From NCBI GenBank assembly GCA_963771545.1, contig CAVYTX010000002.1, positions 2,418,001-2,482,000 on the forward strand: a stretch of 64,000 bases of DNA, written 5' to 3'. The translations under genes and the position numbers were made by a program. The notes beneath the pieces are model-generated. The model saw only the letters and a list, made by a program, of their open reading frames with translations, was not told the DNA's origin and searched no databases. The stretch's first letter is position 1, and the number at the start of each line of letters is the position of its first letter. Origin of the DNA: CAKZLS01 sp963771545. GTDB lineage: Bacteria; Pseudomonadota; Alphaproteobacteria; Rhodospirillales; Defluviicoccaceae. Below, piece after piece: positions 37,386 to 47,700 of this stretch.

Positions 37386-37868
37386 TCAGACGCCGCAGCA
37401 TTTCTTGTACTTTTTGCCGGAGCCGCACGGGCAGGGCTCGTTGCGGCCCACCCGGCGGACGCGGCGGGGCGCGCTTTTGGGGTTGATGTCGCCGTCCACA
37501 TAGAGCCAGCGGTCGTCTTCGCGGCGGAAACTCGATCGCTCGTGATGAACCCCCGCCCCGCCGTCGCTCTTGTAGCGGCCCGCGAACTCCACCGTGCCGG
37601 TGTCGTCGTCCGGGCCGCCGCCGGCGGTATCCAATATCTCCAGAGCGACCCATTGGACAGTGTCGTTCCGGCTTTCCGCCGCCGCGCGGTCGAAGTCGGC
37701 CCGCGCCTCCGGGGCATGGGTGTTTTCGATGTGGTCGAGATCGCCACGCACGAACGCCGTGAACCGCGAACGCATCAGCGCCTCGGGCGTGGGCGCGGCC
37801 TCCCCGCCGAGGTAGGGACCGCAACAGTCGTCGAATTCGGAGCCGGAACCGCAAGGACAATGAGCCAT
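37386..37868 (-). CDS. YchJ-family protein with two SEC-C zinc motifs
   Basis: 160 residues. An N-terminal CPCGSGSEFDDCCGP and a C-terminal CPCGSGKKYKKCCG are SEC-C zinc-binding motifs, with an NTF2-like middle domain (LMRSRFTAFVRGDLDHI). This is the UPF0225/YchJ architecture, cytosolic and of unknown function. Its stop lies 44 bases upstream of the OYE gene start on the same strand. Confidence 0.92.
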   Translation of the reverse strand: MAHCPCGSGSEFDDCCGPYLGGEAAPTPEALMRSRFTAFVRGDLDHIENTHAPEARADFDRAAAESRNDTVQWVALEILDTAGGGPDDDTGTVEFAGRYKSDGGAGVHHERSSFRREDDRWLYVDGDINPKSAPRRVRRVGRNEPCPCGSGKKYKKCCGV

Positions 37869-38025
37869 GGGAGGGAATTAACGCGAACGATCATTTTTGA
37901 AAAGGGTCATGTCACCACAGGCCCCCTGGGCCTTGCGCCCTGTTTCGCGCGAAAGTCGGAACCTTTGGTTGCACACTGTCGTTGAATGGCTAAAACTGCG
38001 CGTGAAGCCGCCATCGGAGGACGCC

Positions 38026-38316
38026 ATGAAGCCGCAAGTCCATGCCCAGGTTCCGAAGCCGCCGGCCAATCCGCCGCCGACGCCGCCCGAGGAAGAGCCG
38101 CCGGGGCCGCCGATCATTCCTCCGATCGAGCCGCCGTCGCATCCGCCGCCCCCGGAAGAGCCGCCGGCGCCGCCGATCATCCCGCCGATCGAGCCGCCGT
38201 CGGAGCCACCGCCCCAGGAGGAGCCGCCCGAGCACCCGACAGTCCCGCCGATCGAGCCGCCATCGGAGCCGCCGCCCATTACGGCTACGGGGTACCGAGG
38301 AGAGCTCGTGGTCTAA
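38026..38316 (+). CDS. Proline-rich repeat protein
   Basis: 96 residues starting MKPQVHAQVPKPPANPPP. Three 21-residue repeats follow, each built on IIPPIEPPS(H/E)PPP (first PPGPP, then PPAPP, then a divergent PPEHP). GGAGG at 38016-38020 is a good ribosome binding site. There is no signal peptide or membrane span. The opposite strand has a Gly-rich frame (37878-38279), which I take as a shadow. The function is unknown; such regions often mediate protein-protein contacts. Confidence 0.6.
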   Translation: MKPQVHAQVPKPPANPPPTPPEEEPPGPPIIPPIEPPSHPPPPEEPPAPPIIPPIEPPSEPPPQEEPPEHPTVPPIEPPSEPPPITATGYRGELVV

Positions 38317-38326
38317 CGGCCATGGA

Positions 38327-38542
38327 TTAACGGGTGGGACGCATCATGGTCGACTCGCCGTCCGCGGCGCGCTTGCTGAATTCGTCCCAGCGCGTGTCGA
38401 ACGCCTTCAACAGGCCGTAGCCGAGCCCGACGCCGATCAGAATCGCGGGCACGCCCACCAACACCGCCTTGCCGACCCCGGCGAGAAGTCCGGCCTTTGC
38501 CAAATGTGCCGGAATCCGATAACCTTGAAATGACGCCGTCAT
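38327..38542 (-). CDS. Small single-span membrane protein
   Basis: 71 residues with one membrane segment (AGLLAGVGKAVLVGVPAILI), followed by a soluble C-terminus WDEFSKRAADGES. Upstream GGAGG at a suitable distance supports the ATG at 38542. I do not recognise a family. Confidence 0.6.
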   Translation of the reverse strand: MTASFQGYRIPAHLAKAGLLAGVGKAVLVGVPAILIGVGLGYGLLKAFDTRWDEFSKRAADGESTMMRPTR

Positions 38543-38652
38543 GATTGCCTCCACCGCCGCGAACCCACGCGGCGCGTTTAATCCAACAGACAAGTATACC
38601 ATGAGATGGCGTTGCCGGAGGGCGGAGTCCATATCCACCCGTCAAACGACTC

Positions 38653-38692
38653 ATACCAACGCTCGATAGGCCGTCTCAATGAGTTCCTATCG
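38653..38692. repeat. Partial copy of the palindromic repeat
   Basis: TACCAACG-TC is joined directly to GATAGGCCGTC-CAATG-GT, the same two segments that lie at the outer and inner parts of the 32.8-33.1 kb element. GATAGG and CCTATC form a small stem around it. Looks like an internally deleted relic. Confidence 0.45.
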
Positions 38693-38713
38693 GTGAGCAC
38701 CGGATCCGGACCA

Positions 38714-39733
38714 CTAAAGCCACTTCATCCACTTCAGCACGGCTAACTGAACGAGAAACAGCAAAGCGAGGACGGCGATCAGTTCGTAGAACGCGGTGGG
38801 CTCGTTCGAGCCTGGAATGCCGCCGAGATTGACGCCGAGAATGCCGGCGACCAGGCTCGGCGGCAACAGCACGGCGGCGACGACCGTGAACCGGTAGCTG
38901 GTCCGCGAGATCGCCTCCTGGATCTGCGCCGTCAGGTCCTGATAGAGGATCGTCGCCCGGTCGCGCACGGCGTCGAGGTCCTCGCAGGCGCGCGCCACGC
39001 GGTCGGTGACTCCGCGCAGCCGCAACCGGCTGACCCGATCGAGCAACGGCGTCGGCTCGGCCTGCAATTGCACCATCACTTCGCGCTGCGGCCCGAGGTA
39101 GCGCCTAAGGTGGATGGCGTTGCGGCGGATCTCGGCCAGCTCGCGGCGCAGTCCCGGCGAGTCCTTGTCGTTCAAGCGGTCTTCGAGCCGTTCGAGATCA
39201 TCGTCCATTTCGTCGATCACCGGTTCGACGTCGCGGATCACCTTGTCGGCGATCTGCACCAGCAGCGCGCCGCCGGTCTTCGGGCCGCGTCCGGCGACGA
39301 GCGTGAAGCGGATATCGCGCAGCGCCACCAGCTTGTGGTCACGGTCGCGCAGGGTCACGGCGCGGCCCGCGTCCATCCAGATGTGGATCGGCATCAGCTC
39401 CGCCTCCTCGACCTCGGCGCGGTTGATGCCGCGCAGCACGATCAGCATCGCCTCGTCGACAAGCTCGATGCGCGGGCGCGTGTCCTCGGCGAGCAGCGCT
39501 TCGCCGACCAGCGGATCGATACCGCCCGGCCCGTGGATCCATGCCGCCGCCTCATCGGTGTCGCGCTCCAGGTGCACCCAGAGAAAGCCGTCTTCCGGCC
39601 GCCAGCCGGCCACCCCCCGCCAATCGAGATCGCGGCAGCCGCCACGGCCATCGAGCACCAGCGCGAACCGAAGTCCCGGCTCGACGCCCGCGGGCAGCTC
39701 AATCCTGTCGATCAATCGCCCCTCCTCGCGCAA
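38714..39733 (-). CDS. zntB: CorA-family zinc transporter ZntB
   Basis: 339 residues. A long soluble N-terminal domain with coiled-coil helices (IDEMDDDLERLEDRLNDKDS) is followed by two C-terminal membrane helices. Between them is GVNLGGIPG, the GVN form of the CorA GxN selectivity motif that marks ZntB. It moves Zn2+ across the inner membrane. Monocistronic by appearance. Confidence 0.92.
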   Translation of the reverse strand: MREEGRLIDRIELPAGVEPGLRFALVLDGRGGCRDLDWRGVAGWRPEDGFLWVHLERDTDEAAAWIHGPGGIDPLVGEALLAEDTRPRIELVDEAMLIVLRGINRAEVEEAELMPIHIWMDAGRAVTLRDRDHKLVALRDIRFTLVAGRGPKTGGALLVQIADKVIRDVEPVIDEMDDDLERLEDRLNDKDSPGLRRELAEIRRNAIHLRRYLGPQREVMVQLQAEPTPLLDRVSRLRLRGVTDRVARACEDLDAVRDRATILYQDLTAQIQEAISRTSYRFTVVAAVLLPPSLVAGILGVNLGGIPGSNEPTAFYELIAVLALLFLVQLAVLKWMKWL

Positions 39734-39863
39734 ACTTGCTCCCGCGGCATTGTTCCGCGTCCGCTTTCACCGAGTCAAGCCGTCGCGGCACGCGCGGCCG
39801 CGCCTATTGCCGTTTATTACCCGTCGCTTGCGGGTGAGGGCACACTGGATTGGATTAGCTCGA

Positions 39864-40940
39864 TCATGCGAGCGACAGCGGCGCTTCCGGCCCCACGGTG
39901 AGTTGCCGCCGGATCTCGTCCGTGCGGATGCCGAGTGCCATCGGCTGCACCGCATGGGGCAATGCGACGACGTCGTAAAGCTCCTCGATCTCGCCGTCGA
40001 TGCGCAGCCAGTGCACCACGTCCCCGGACTTGAGGCTGACCACGGCGATGCCGCACCACGCATCGATGTCGCGGGCGCGCAGATGGTCGTCGAGCTTGAG
40101 GCCGGCGAACGAGCGTTCCCGCCGGCACTTGGAAAGCCCGACAACGGCGTAGTCGCCATGGATGGCGAGGCCGCGGGCATACCCGGGGCAGAACGTCATC
40201 GGCTCGAAGCGGCCGGATGCCCGGTCGACGGCGCCGAGAAACCCGGTTCCCGACTCCAGAAGCCACAGCCGGTCGCCGGAGAGGCGCGGCGAATGCGGCA
40301 TCGAAAGATCGCCGGCGACAACCTCGTTCTCCTCCACTCCGATCACGCAGCCGCCGCTCTCGCGCCGCTCCCGCCAGCCGGCCGGCGCATCGGTGCGGCA
40401 GATGCTGGTCAGGTAACGCGGCCGGCCGTTCGCGGTGGCGAGACCGTTGAGATGGCAGCGGTCCTCGGCGGCGATCTTGGAGATGAACGGCGGCCGCCAC
40501 AACGGGCGGAAGCTGTGATCCTCGCTCACCGTCGCCAGGCAGCTATAGAGCGTGTTGACGAACATCACGCGTCCGTCGCCGTCGACGGCGATGTCGTGTA
40601 TATCGAGGTCGCCGGTGGTGTACGCCACCCGCGGCACGAAGCAGCGATCGAAGCCGTCGCGCGTTTCGCCGACGGCCAGCACGTTGTCGAACTTCCACAG
40701 CTGGTAAAGCGAACTCATCCACAACTGCTGGCCGTTGGACCACAGCCCCATGCAGCGCGGGAACATGCGGTTGAACATCCGCAAGCGGCCATTGGGCTGG
40801 GTGCCGATCAGAAACAGCAGTCCCGCCTGATACGTGGTGACGCCGAGGCTGAGCTTCTCCTCGCGCAACCAGTCGGCGAACTGGCGGGACGGATGGATCC
40901 GGAATTGCGGCGCCTTTTCGGCCTGCGGTGCTTCGTTCAT
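39864..40940 (-). CDS. TIGR03032 family protein
   Basis: 358 residues resembling a seven-bladed beta-propeller-like protein: LSLGVTTYQAGLLFLIG, DLDIHDIAVD, CHLNGLA, RLWLLESGTG, PGYARGLAIHGDYAVVGLSK and a C-terminal EIEELYDVVALPHAVQPMALG. This matches the pattern of the TIGR03032 / DUF4915 family of unknown function. The ATG at 40940 is chosen as the family start; the frame could begin at 40958 or further upstream. It lies next to the decayed RTX gene, on the same strand. Confidence 0.82.
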   Translation of the reverse strand: MNEAPQAEKAPQFRIHPSRQFADWLREEKLSLGVTTYQAGLLFLIGTQPNGRLRMFNRMFPRCMGLWSNGQQLWMSSLYQLWKFDNVLAVGETRDGFDRCFVPRVAYTTGDLDIHDIAVDGDGRVMFVNTLYSCLATVSEDHSFRPLWRPPFISKIAAEDRCHLNGLATANGRPRYLTSICRTDAPAGWRERRESGGCVIGVEENEVVAGDLSMPHSPRLSGDRLWLLESGTGFLGAVDRASGRFEPMTFCPGYARGLAIHGDYAVVGLSKCRRERSFAGLKLDDHLRARDIDAWCGIAVVSLKSGDVVHWLRIDGEIEELYDVVALPHAVQPMALGIRTDEIRRQLTVGPEAPLSLA

Positions 40941-41115
40941 TGGGTGTTTCTCGATCATGTCGTCCACGGCGCGCTCCCTGTCGAAGCCGCCGATCCGGAC
41001 GAGGTCCTCGAAATCATCGCCACCGCCGTCCTGGCCGATGGGCAGCACGCCATTGCCGCCCGCCACTTCGGAACCTCAGCCAATCGCCAATCGCATCAGA
41101 TCCGGCCAATGACCC

Positions 41116-44100
41116 TTACAGGAGGAAATCATCGGGGGACAAGTCTGACAGCGTCCAGATCCAGGAAGGTCACGTAGGGTCCGCCGACAGCGGACAAATA
41201 AAGGACGCACATCATCGCCAAACTGCGAAGATCGGCACATCGTCTATGTCCTCGAACGCAAACGCCGTCAGGTCGATCATATCCTCGCCCGGCGTGAAGT
41301 CGATGACCGTTTCAGAGTAGTCGTACGCAGGCGTGAACTCGCTAGGCGTGAACACGAAGACATCTTCACCCTCGCCGCCGATCAGCGTATCGTCGCCGTC
41401 GCGCCCATTGAGGGTGTCGTCGCCGGCGCCGCCGTCGAGCACATTGTCGCCGTCGCCGCCAATCACCGTGTTCATCGCCGCCGCCGCCGATCAGCGTATC
41501 GTACGCCGCCACGAACGTCGAGAGGGTGTCTCGCCATCGCCGCCGTCAAGACTGTCGGCGCCGCCGCCGCCATTAAGGTGTCATCGCCGTTGCCGCCGAT
41601 CAGCGTATCGTCGCCGCCGCGCCCGTTGAGGGTGTCGTCGCCATCGCCGCCGTCGAGCACATTGTCGCCGCCGTCGCCGTTGAGCACCGTGTTGCCGCTA
41701 GACCCAACGGCGTTCTCGATGCTGGTCAGGGTCTCGGTGACGCCGCTGCTCATGAACGTCGCGAGATCGGCCGCCAGATCGATTTCCAAGGTGTTGGACG
41801 AACTGTAGCTGTAATCGGCCGTGTCCGAACCGCCGCCGCCATCGAAGGTGTCTGACCGCCAATGCCGCCGAACAGCGTGTCGTTGCCCTCGTGGCCGTTG
41901 AGGATGTCGTCGCCGCCGTAACCGTCGAGCACATTGTCGCTGGCGTCGCCGATCAGCACCTTATTGCCAAGGACCCGATGGCATTCTCGATACTGGTCAG
42001 GGTCTCGGTGACGCCACTGCTCATGAACGTCGCCAGATCGGCCGCCAGATCGATCCCCAGGCGGTCGGACCAGCTGTAGCTGTAGTCGACGGTGTCCGAA
42101 CCATCGCCGCCGTCGAAGCTGTCACTCGCCCGTGCCGCCACTCAGGGTGTCGTCGCCGAGCCCGCCCGTCGATGACATCGTCGCCGGCCCCGCCATCGAT
42201 GAGTATCGGCGAACAGCGCGTCGCGGCCGGCAAAGTCGCCGTCGATCGTCAGCGTGTCGGGCGCGAAGCTCCCGCGTGCCGTCGAAGAAATCGCCGATAG
42301 ATCGTGTCGTCGCCGGCGCAGCCCGAGATCTCGTCCTGGAAGGCCCTGATGGTATTGTCGGCCGTCCCCTCGACGGTGATCTCGATGGCGACCGCAGAGT
42401 TGTTCCGCCACACATCGCCGACGATGAGGTCGTTCCCATCGCCGGCATCGATCGTATCGTTGAAGGCGCTGGCCTCGTTACCCGTGCCACCGTTGCGGCT
42501 CGCCGTCGTAGGTGCGCTGACCTTCGACGCCGGCCAAAACGCTCAGGGCAATCGTGCCGGTGGCGCCGGTATGGCGGACGTCGCCGACGATCGTGTCGTC
42601 GCCGACGCCGCCATCGATCATGTCGCTGAAGGCTTCTAAGGTATTGTCGCTGCCGCCGGAGCCGCCTTCCTCATAGTAGACATATCCGCCCCTCCCACCG
42701 ACTCCAGCGAGGACGCTCAAGCTAAGGTTGCCGCTACCGGAATGCGCTACGTCGCCGACGACGGTATCCTTGTCCTCGCCAGCGCTAATAACGTCGTTGA
42801 ATGCGGCCGCGGCGTTGCTACTCCCGCCAGACCCGGCAATGGTGGGGTAGATGAGGTCACCCGCCGCGCCGCCATGTCCTGCCTCGGCACTCAAGTCGAC
42901 GTCGCCGTCACCCGAGCGCGCCACATCGCCAACGATGATGTCATCGCCGGAGCCCGCGCTGACGGTGTCGTTGAACGCGGCGCCGCTATTGCCGCTACCG
43001 CCGTCGCCGCCCGGGCCGCTGGCCTTGTCTGCGGATCCTACCTCGGCGGTCAAGCCGACGTCGCCGTCACCGAGTGCGCCACATCGCCGACGATGAAGTC
43101 ATCGCCGGAGCCCGCGTCGACGGTATCGTTGAACGCGGCGGCACTATTGTCGCTGCCGCCGTCTCCAACCCCAATGCCCCCGCCGCCGGTTCCCACCTTG
43201 GCGCTCAAGCCGACGTCGCCGTCACCCGAGTGCGTCACATCGCCGGCGACGATGTCGTCGCCGGCGCCCGCGTCGATCGTGTCGTGGAACGCGCCTGCGG
43301 CATTGCCGCTACCGCCTTTTCCGCCAGCGTTGCGGCCGCCAGCTCCTGCACTCGGCGTTCAAGTCGATGTCGCCGGCGCCCGAGTGCGTGACGTCGCCGA
43401 CGATGGTGTCGTCGCCGCCGCCGGCAGTCAGACGATCGTTGAACGCGGCAACCGTGTTGTCGACACCGCCGTCGCCGCCGCCTTCGGTGTAAGAATATAT
43501 TGTTCCATCGCCGCCGCTTCCGGCCTTGGCACTCAAGCTGACACTGCCGCTACCCGCGTGACGTACGTCGCCGACGATGGTGTCGTCGTCATCGCCGGCA
43601 GTCAGGCGATCGTCGAACGCGGCGACCGTGTTGTCGCTACCGCCGGCGCCGCCGTCGCCGTAGAAATTATTTACTCCACGGCCGCCGCTTCCGGCCTCGG
43701 CGCTCAAGCTGACACTGCCGCTACCCGCGTGACGAACATCGCCGACAATGGTGTCGTCATCATCGCCGGCAGTCAGGCGATCGTTGAACGCGGTAGCCTG
43801 TTGTCGCTACCGCCGTCGCCCCCGTCGGCGCCGAAGCCGGAGAAGCCGTAGTCTCTAGAAAATACTCCATTGCCGCCGCTTCCGGCCTTGGCGCTCAAGA
43901 CGACACTGCCACCACCCGCGTGACGAACGTCCCCGGCGAGATCATCTTTGTCAGCGCCGCCGTCTAGGTCATCGTTGAAATCGGAGACGGCGATGTCGCT
44001 CTCGCCGTCCTCGCCGTCCGAGGCGCTCTTCCCATCTTCATTTAAAGTGCCATCCTCGCCAACGCCCGCCTCGGCGGATAGGTCCACGTCAACCCCGCGG

Positions 44101-44272
44101 CCAACACGTCGCCAACAACAGTATCGTCGCCGAGCGCGCCCTCGATGGTATCGCTTCCGCCCTGCCCGACGATGACGTCCCCGTCCGACGACGGCGCCCC
44201 GCCACTCACGCCATCCGAGACCAACGCCTCGGTTATGGTGTCATCATTTGGTGTTCCAAAGATCTCGGCCAT
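41116..44272 (-). pseudogene. Decayed RTX (calcium-binding repeat) protein gene, paralogue of the neighbour
   Basis: The ATG at 44272 begins MAEIFGTPNDDTITEALVSD. The coding signal then passes through at least nine frame changes (44087, 43707, 43238, 43053, 42490, 42411, 41959, 41789 and 41475 open new fragments) before an end recognisable as LSPDDFLL just before a stop at 41116. The fragments hold the same composite repeats (GDVxHSGxGxVxLSA), RTX motifs (GGDGDDTLNG) and C-terminal IDFTPGEDMIDLTAFAFEDI as the gene next door. The density of breaks, compared with one in the paralogue, points to true decay. Confidence 0.8.
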
Positions 44273-44773
44273 TGCTCATCTCCCCCTAGCTCATGCCATC
44301 GGACGCCCGCGCGCAATCCGTCCCCCACCTGCCGCCGCGGGGCGGAGCGGAGCGAACGTGCGTCGAATTTCGTAAATGACGGAGAAGCCGCCCGCCTAAC
44401 GGCCGCTTGAACCGTTTCGATATGTCCAAGTCCCCACATCGTGCGTCTCCGTTCCCCGTCATCAGAACGCCACCCAGATCAGCCGGCGTGTTCCGTCACG
44501 GGCGAGAGAGAAATCGGCCCCACGGAAGCGTCGATGTCCCCGTCGCGCGTCGCGACCGATTCAACACGCATATTTTACCAAGAAATATTTGGGATAATCC
44601 ACGAACCCCGGGTTGTTTTCTACCGCGTAACGGAATTCCCGCAAGAGTTGCGCAACCGCGGAAGATCGTTACTGAAGGGTTGCCCCGGCGCCGCGTGGTC
44701 GGGATGGAGCGACAGCGCAAACAAGGAGTTGCAAGCCGCCCTATACCCCGAAAATACAGTATGAGCCGGACCC
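44273..44773. other. Gene-free interval between the RTX paralogues
   Basis: 501 bases with no supported gene. It should carry the promoter of the decayed copy: a block at 44599-44645 resembles 50062-50105, which lies upstream of the intact copy. The rest shows nothing. Confidence 0.55.
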
Positions 44774-47700
44774 TTACAGGAGGATTTCATCGGGCGACAA
44801 GTCCGACACGTCCAGATCCAATAAGGTCACCGCGGTTCCGCCGCCGACAACGTCCACACGCACATCATCGCCAGACTGCCGGATCCGCACCTCGTCTATG
44901 TCTTCGCCCGCGAACGCCGTTAGGTCGATCAAATCCTCGCCCGGCGTGAAGTCGATGATAGTGTCCAGCCCGTTGTTGGGCATGAACACGAAGACGTCCT
45001 CGCCCTCGCCGCCGATCAGCGTATCGTCGCCGCCGCGCCCGTTGAGGGTGTCGTCGCCATCGCCGCCGTCGAGCACATTGTCGCCGTCGTCGCCCATGAG
45101 CACCGTGTTGCCCTCGGACCCGATGGCGTTCTCGATACTGGTCAGGGTCTCGGTGACGCCGCTGCTCATGAACGTCGCCAGATCGGCCGCCAGATCGATT
45201 TCCAAGGTGTTGGACGAACTGTAGCTGTAATCGGCGGTGTCCGAACCGTCGCCGCCGTCAAGACTGTCGGTGCCGACGCCGCCATTCAACGTGTCATCGC
45301 CGTTGCCGCCGATCAGCGTATCGTCGCCGCCGCGCCCGTTGAGGGTGTCGTCGCCATCGCCGCCGTCGAGCACATTGTCGCCGTCGTCGCCACTGAGCAC
45401 CGTGTTGCCGTCGGACCCGATGGCGTTCTCGATGCTGGTCAGGGTCTCGGTGACGCCGCTGCTCACGAACGTCGCGAGACCGGCCGCCAGATCGATTTCC
45501 AAGGTGTTGGACGAACTATAGCTGTAATCGACGGTGTCCGAGCCGCCGCCGCCATCGAAGGTGTCCTGACCGCCAAGGCCGCCCAGAACATTGTCATTGG
45601 CATCGCCGATGATAACGTTGTCGCCCGTTGTGCCGATCACGTTCTCGATGGAGATCAGCGCTTCGGTGGTGCTGGGCTCGTTGCCAGGACCGGCGGGACT
45701 GGTCGGATCGTCGACGAACCACGCGAACCCTTCCGACAGATCGACCCGCAACCGGTCGGACGAGGAGTAGCTGTAGTCGACGGTGTCCGAGCCGCCGCCG
45801 CCGTCGAAGGTGTCCAGACCGCCAAGGCCGCCGAGAACATTGTCGTTGGCATCGCCGATCAGGACGTTGTCGCCCGTGGTGCCGATCACATTCTCGATGG
45901 AGGTCAATGCTTCGGCGGTGCTGGCCTGATTGCCCGGACCGGCGGGACTGGTCGGATCGTCGACGAACCACGCGAAACCCTCCGACAAATCGACCCGCAG
46001 CCGGTCGGACGCGGAGTAGCTGTAGTCGACGGTGTCCGAACCGTCGCCGCCGTCGAAGCTGTCCTCGCCGCTGCCGCCACTCAGGGTGTCGTCGCCGAGG
46101 CCGCCGTAAATCGCATCGTCGCCCGCCCCGCCATCGATGGTGTCGGCGAACAGCGCGTCGCGGCCGGCAAAGGTGCCATCGATCGTCAACGTGTCGGGCG
46201 CGACGTCCCCCGTGCCGTCGAAGAAATCGCCGTAAATCGTGTCGTCGCCGCCGCCGCCCGCGATATCGTCCTGGAACGCACGGATGGTACTCTCGGCCGT
46301 TCCTTCAATGCCGATCTCAAGGGTAAGACCGTCGTCCGCTCGCCATACATCGCCGACGATCAAGTCGTCGCCGCCGCCCGCATCGATGGTGTCGTTGAAA
46401 GCGCTGGCCTCGTTACCGCTGCCGCCAAGCGCGGCGTCACCGTCGTCGTTACGCCGGCCTTCGAGCCCGACCGTGACGCTCAGGGCAATCTCGCCGCTCG
46501 TGCCGGCATGATGGATGTCGCCGATGACCGTGTCGTCGCCGGCGCCGGCATCGATCGTGTCGCTGAAAATCTCGACGGTATTGTCGCTGCCCCCGGTACC
46601 GCCTAGGCGGGAACCATCATCATAATCACCGCTGAAATCACCGCCTGTTCCGACTTGGGCGCTCAAGTAGACATTGCCGTCGCCCGAGTGCGTGATATCG
46701 CCGGCAAGACTGTCATCGCCGCCGCCGGCATCGATCGAGTCGTTAAAGGCTTCCATGGTATTGTCGCTACCGCCGGCACCGCCTCCTGTGTAGGCTCCCC
46801 CACCACCAACTCCAGCGAGGATGGTCAAGCTGACGTTGCCGCTACCGGAATGGGCGAGGTCGCCGACGACGGTATCCGTGTCCTCGCCGGCGCCGCCATC
46901 AATCGCGTCGTTAAAGGCTTCCATGGTATTGTCGCTACCGCCGGCGCCGCCTCCGGTGTAGGCTGACCTACCAGCAACTCCAGCGAGGGTGGTCAAGCTA
47001 ACGTTGCCGCTACCGGAATGGGCGACGTCGCCGACGACGGTATCCGCGTCGTCGCCAGCACTGAGAAAGTCGTTAAATGCAACCGTTGCGTTGCTACTCC
47101 CGCCGCCGGCGCCGTGCGAGTCGGAGTCACCTCCTCTGCCGCCGGATCCTATCTCGGCGCTCAAGACGACGTTGCCGTCGCCCGAGTGCGTCACGTCGCC
47201 GATTATGATGTCGTCGCCGGAGCCCGCGCTGACCGTGTCGTTGAACGCGGCGGCACTATTGTCGCTGCCGCCCTGTCCACGCGAAGCCCCCCCGCCGCCG
47301 GGTCCGGCCCTGGTGCTCAAGCCAGCGTAGCCGTCACCCGAATGTGTTACATCGCCGGCGACGATGTCGTCGCCGGAGCCCGTGTCGATCGTGTCGTTGA
47401 ACGTGGTGGCGGCGTTGCCGCTACCGCCTTCGCCGCCGTTGTCGCGGCCGCCGGCTCCGACCTCGGCGTTCAAGTCGACGTCGCCGCCGCCCGAGTGCGC
47501 CACGTCGCCGCAGACGATGTCGTCGCCAACGCCGGCCGTGAGTCGATCGTTGAACGCGGTCACCGTGTTGCCATTACCGCCGGCGCCGCCGTCACCCTCG
47601 TAAAAAACTATTCCATAGTCGCCGCTTCCGGCCGTGGCGCTCAAGCTGACACGGCCACCACCCGCGTGACGAACATCGCCGACAAGGATGTCGTCACCAA

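Noticed and set aside
37878..38279. Gly-rich minus-strand frame (GGGSDGGSIGG repeats)
   Set aside because: It is the mirror of the proline-rich plus-strand frame, which has the better ribosome binding site.
42742..43851. Plus-strand frame through the decayed RTX gene (369 codons)
   Set aside because: It arises from the regular GCC/GTC-rich complement of the repeats and carries no motif of its own.
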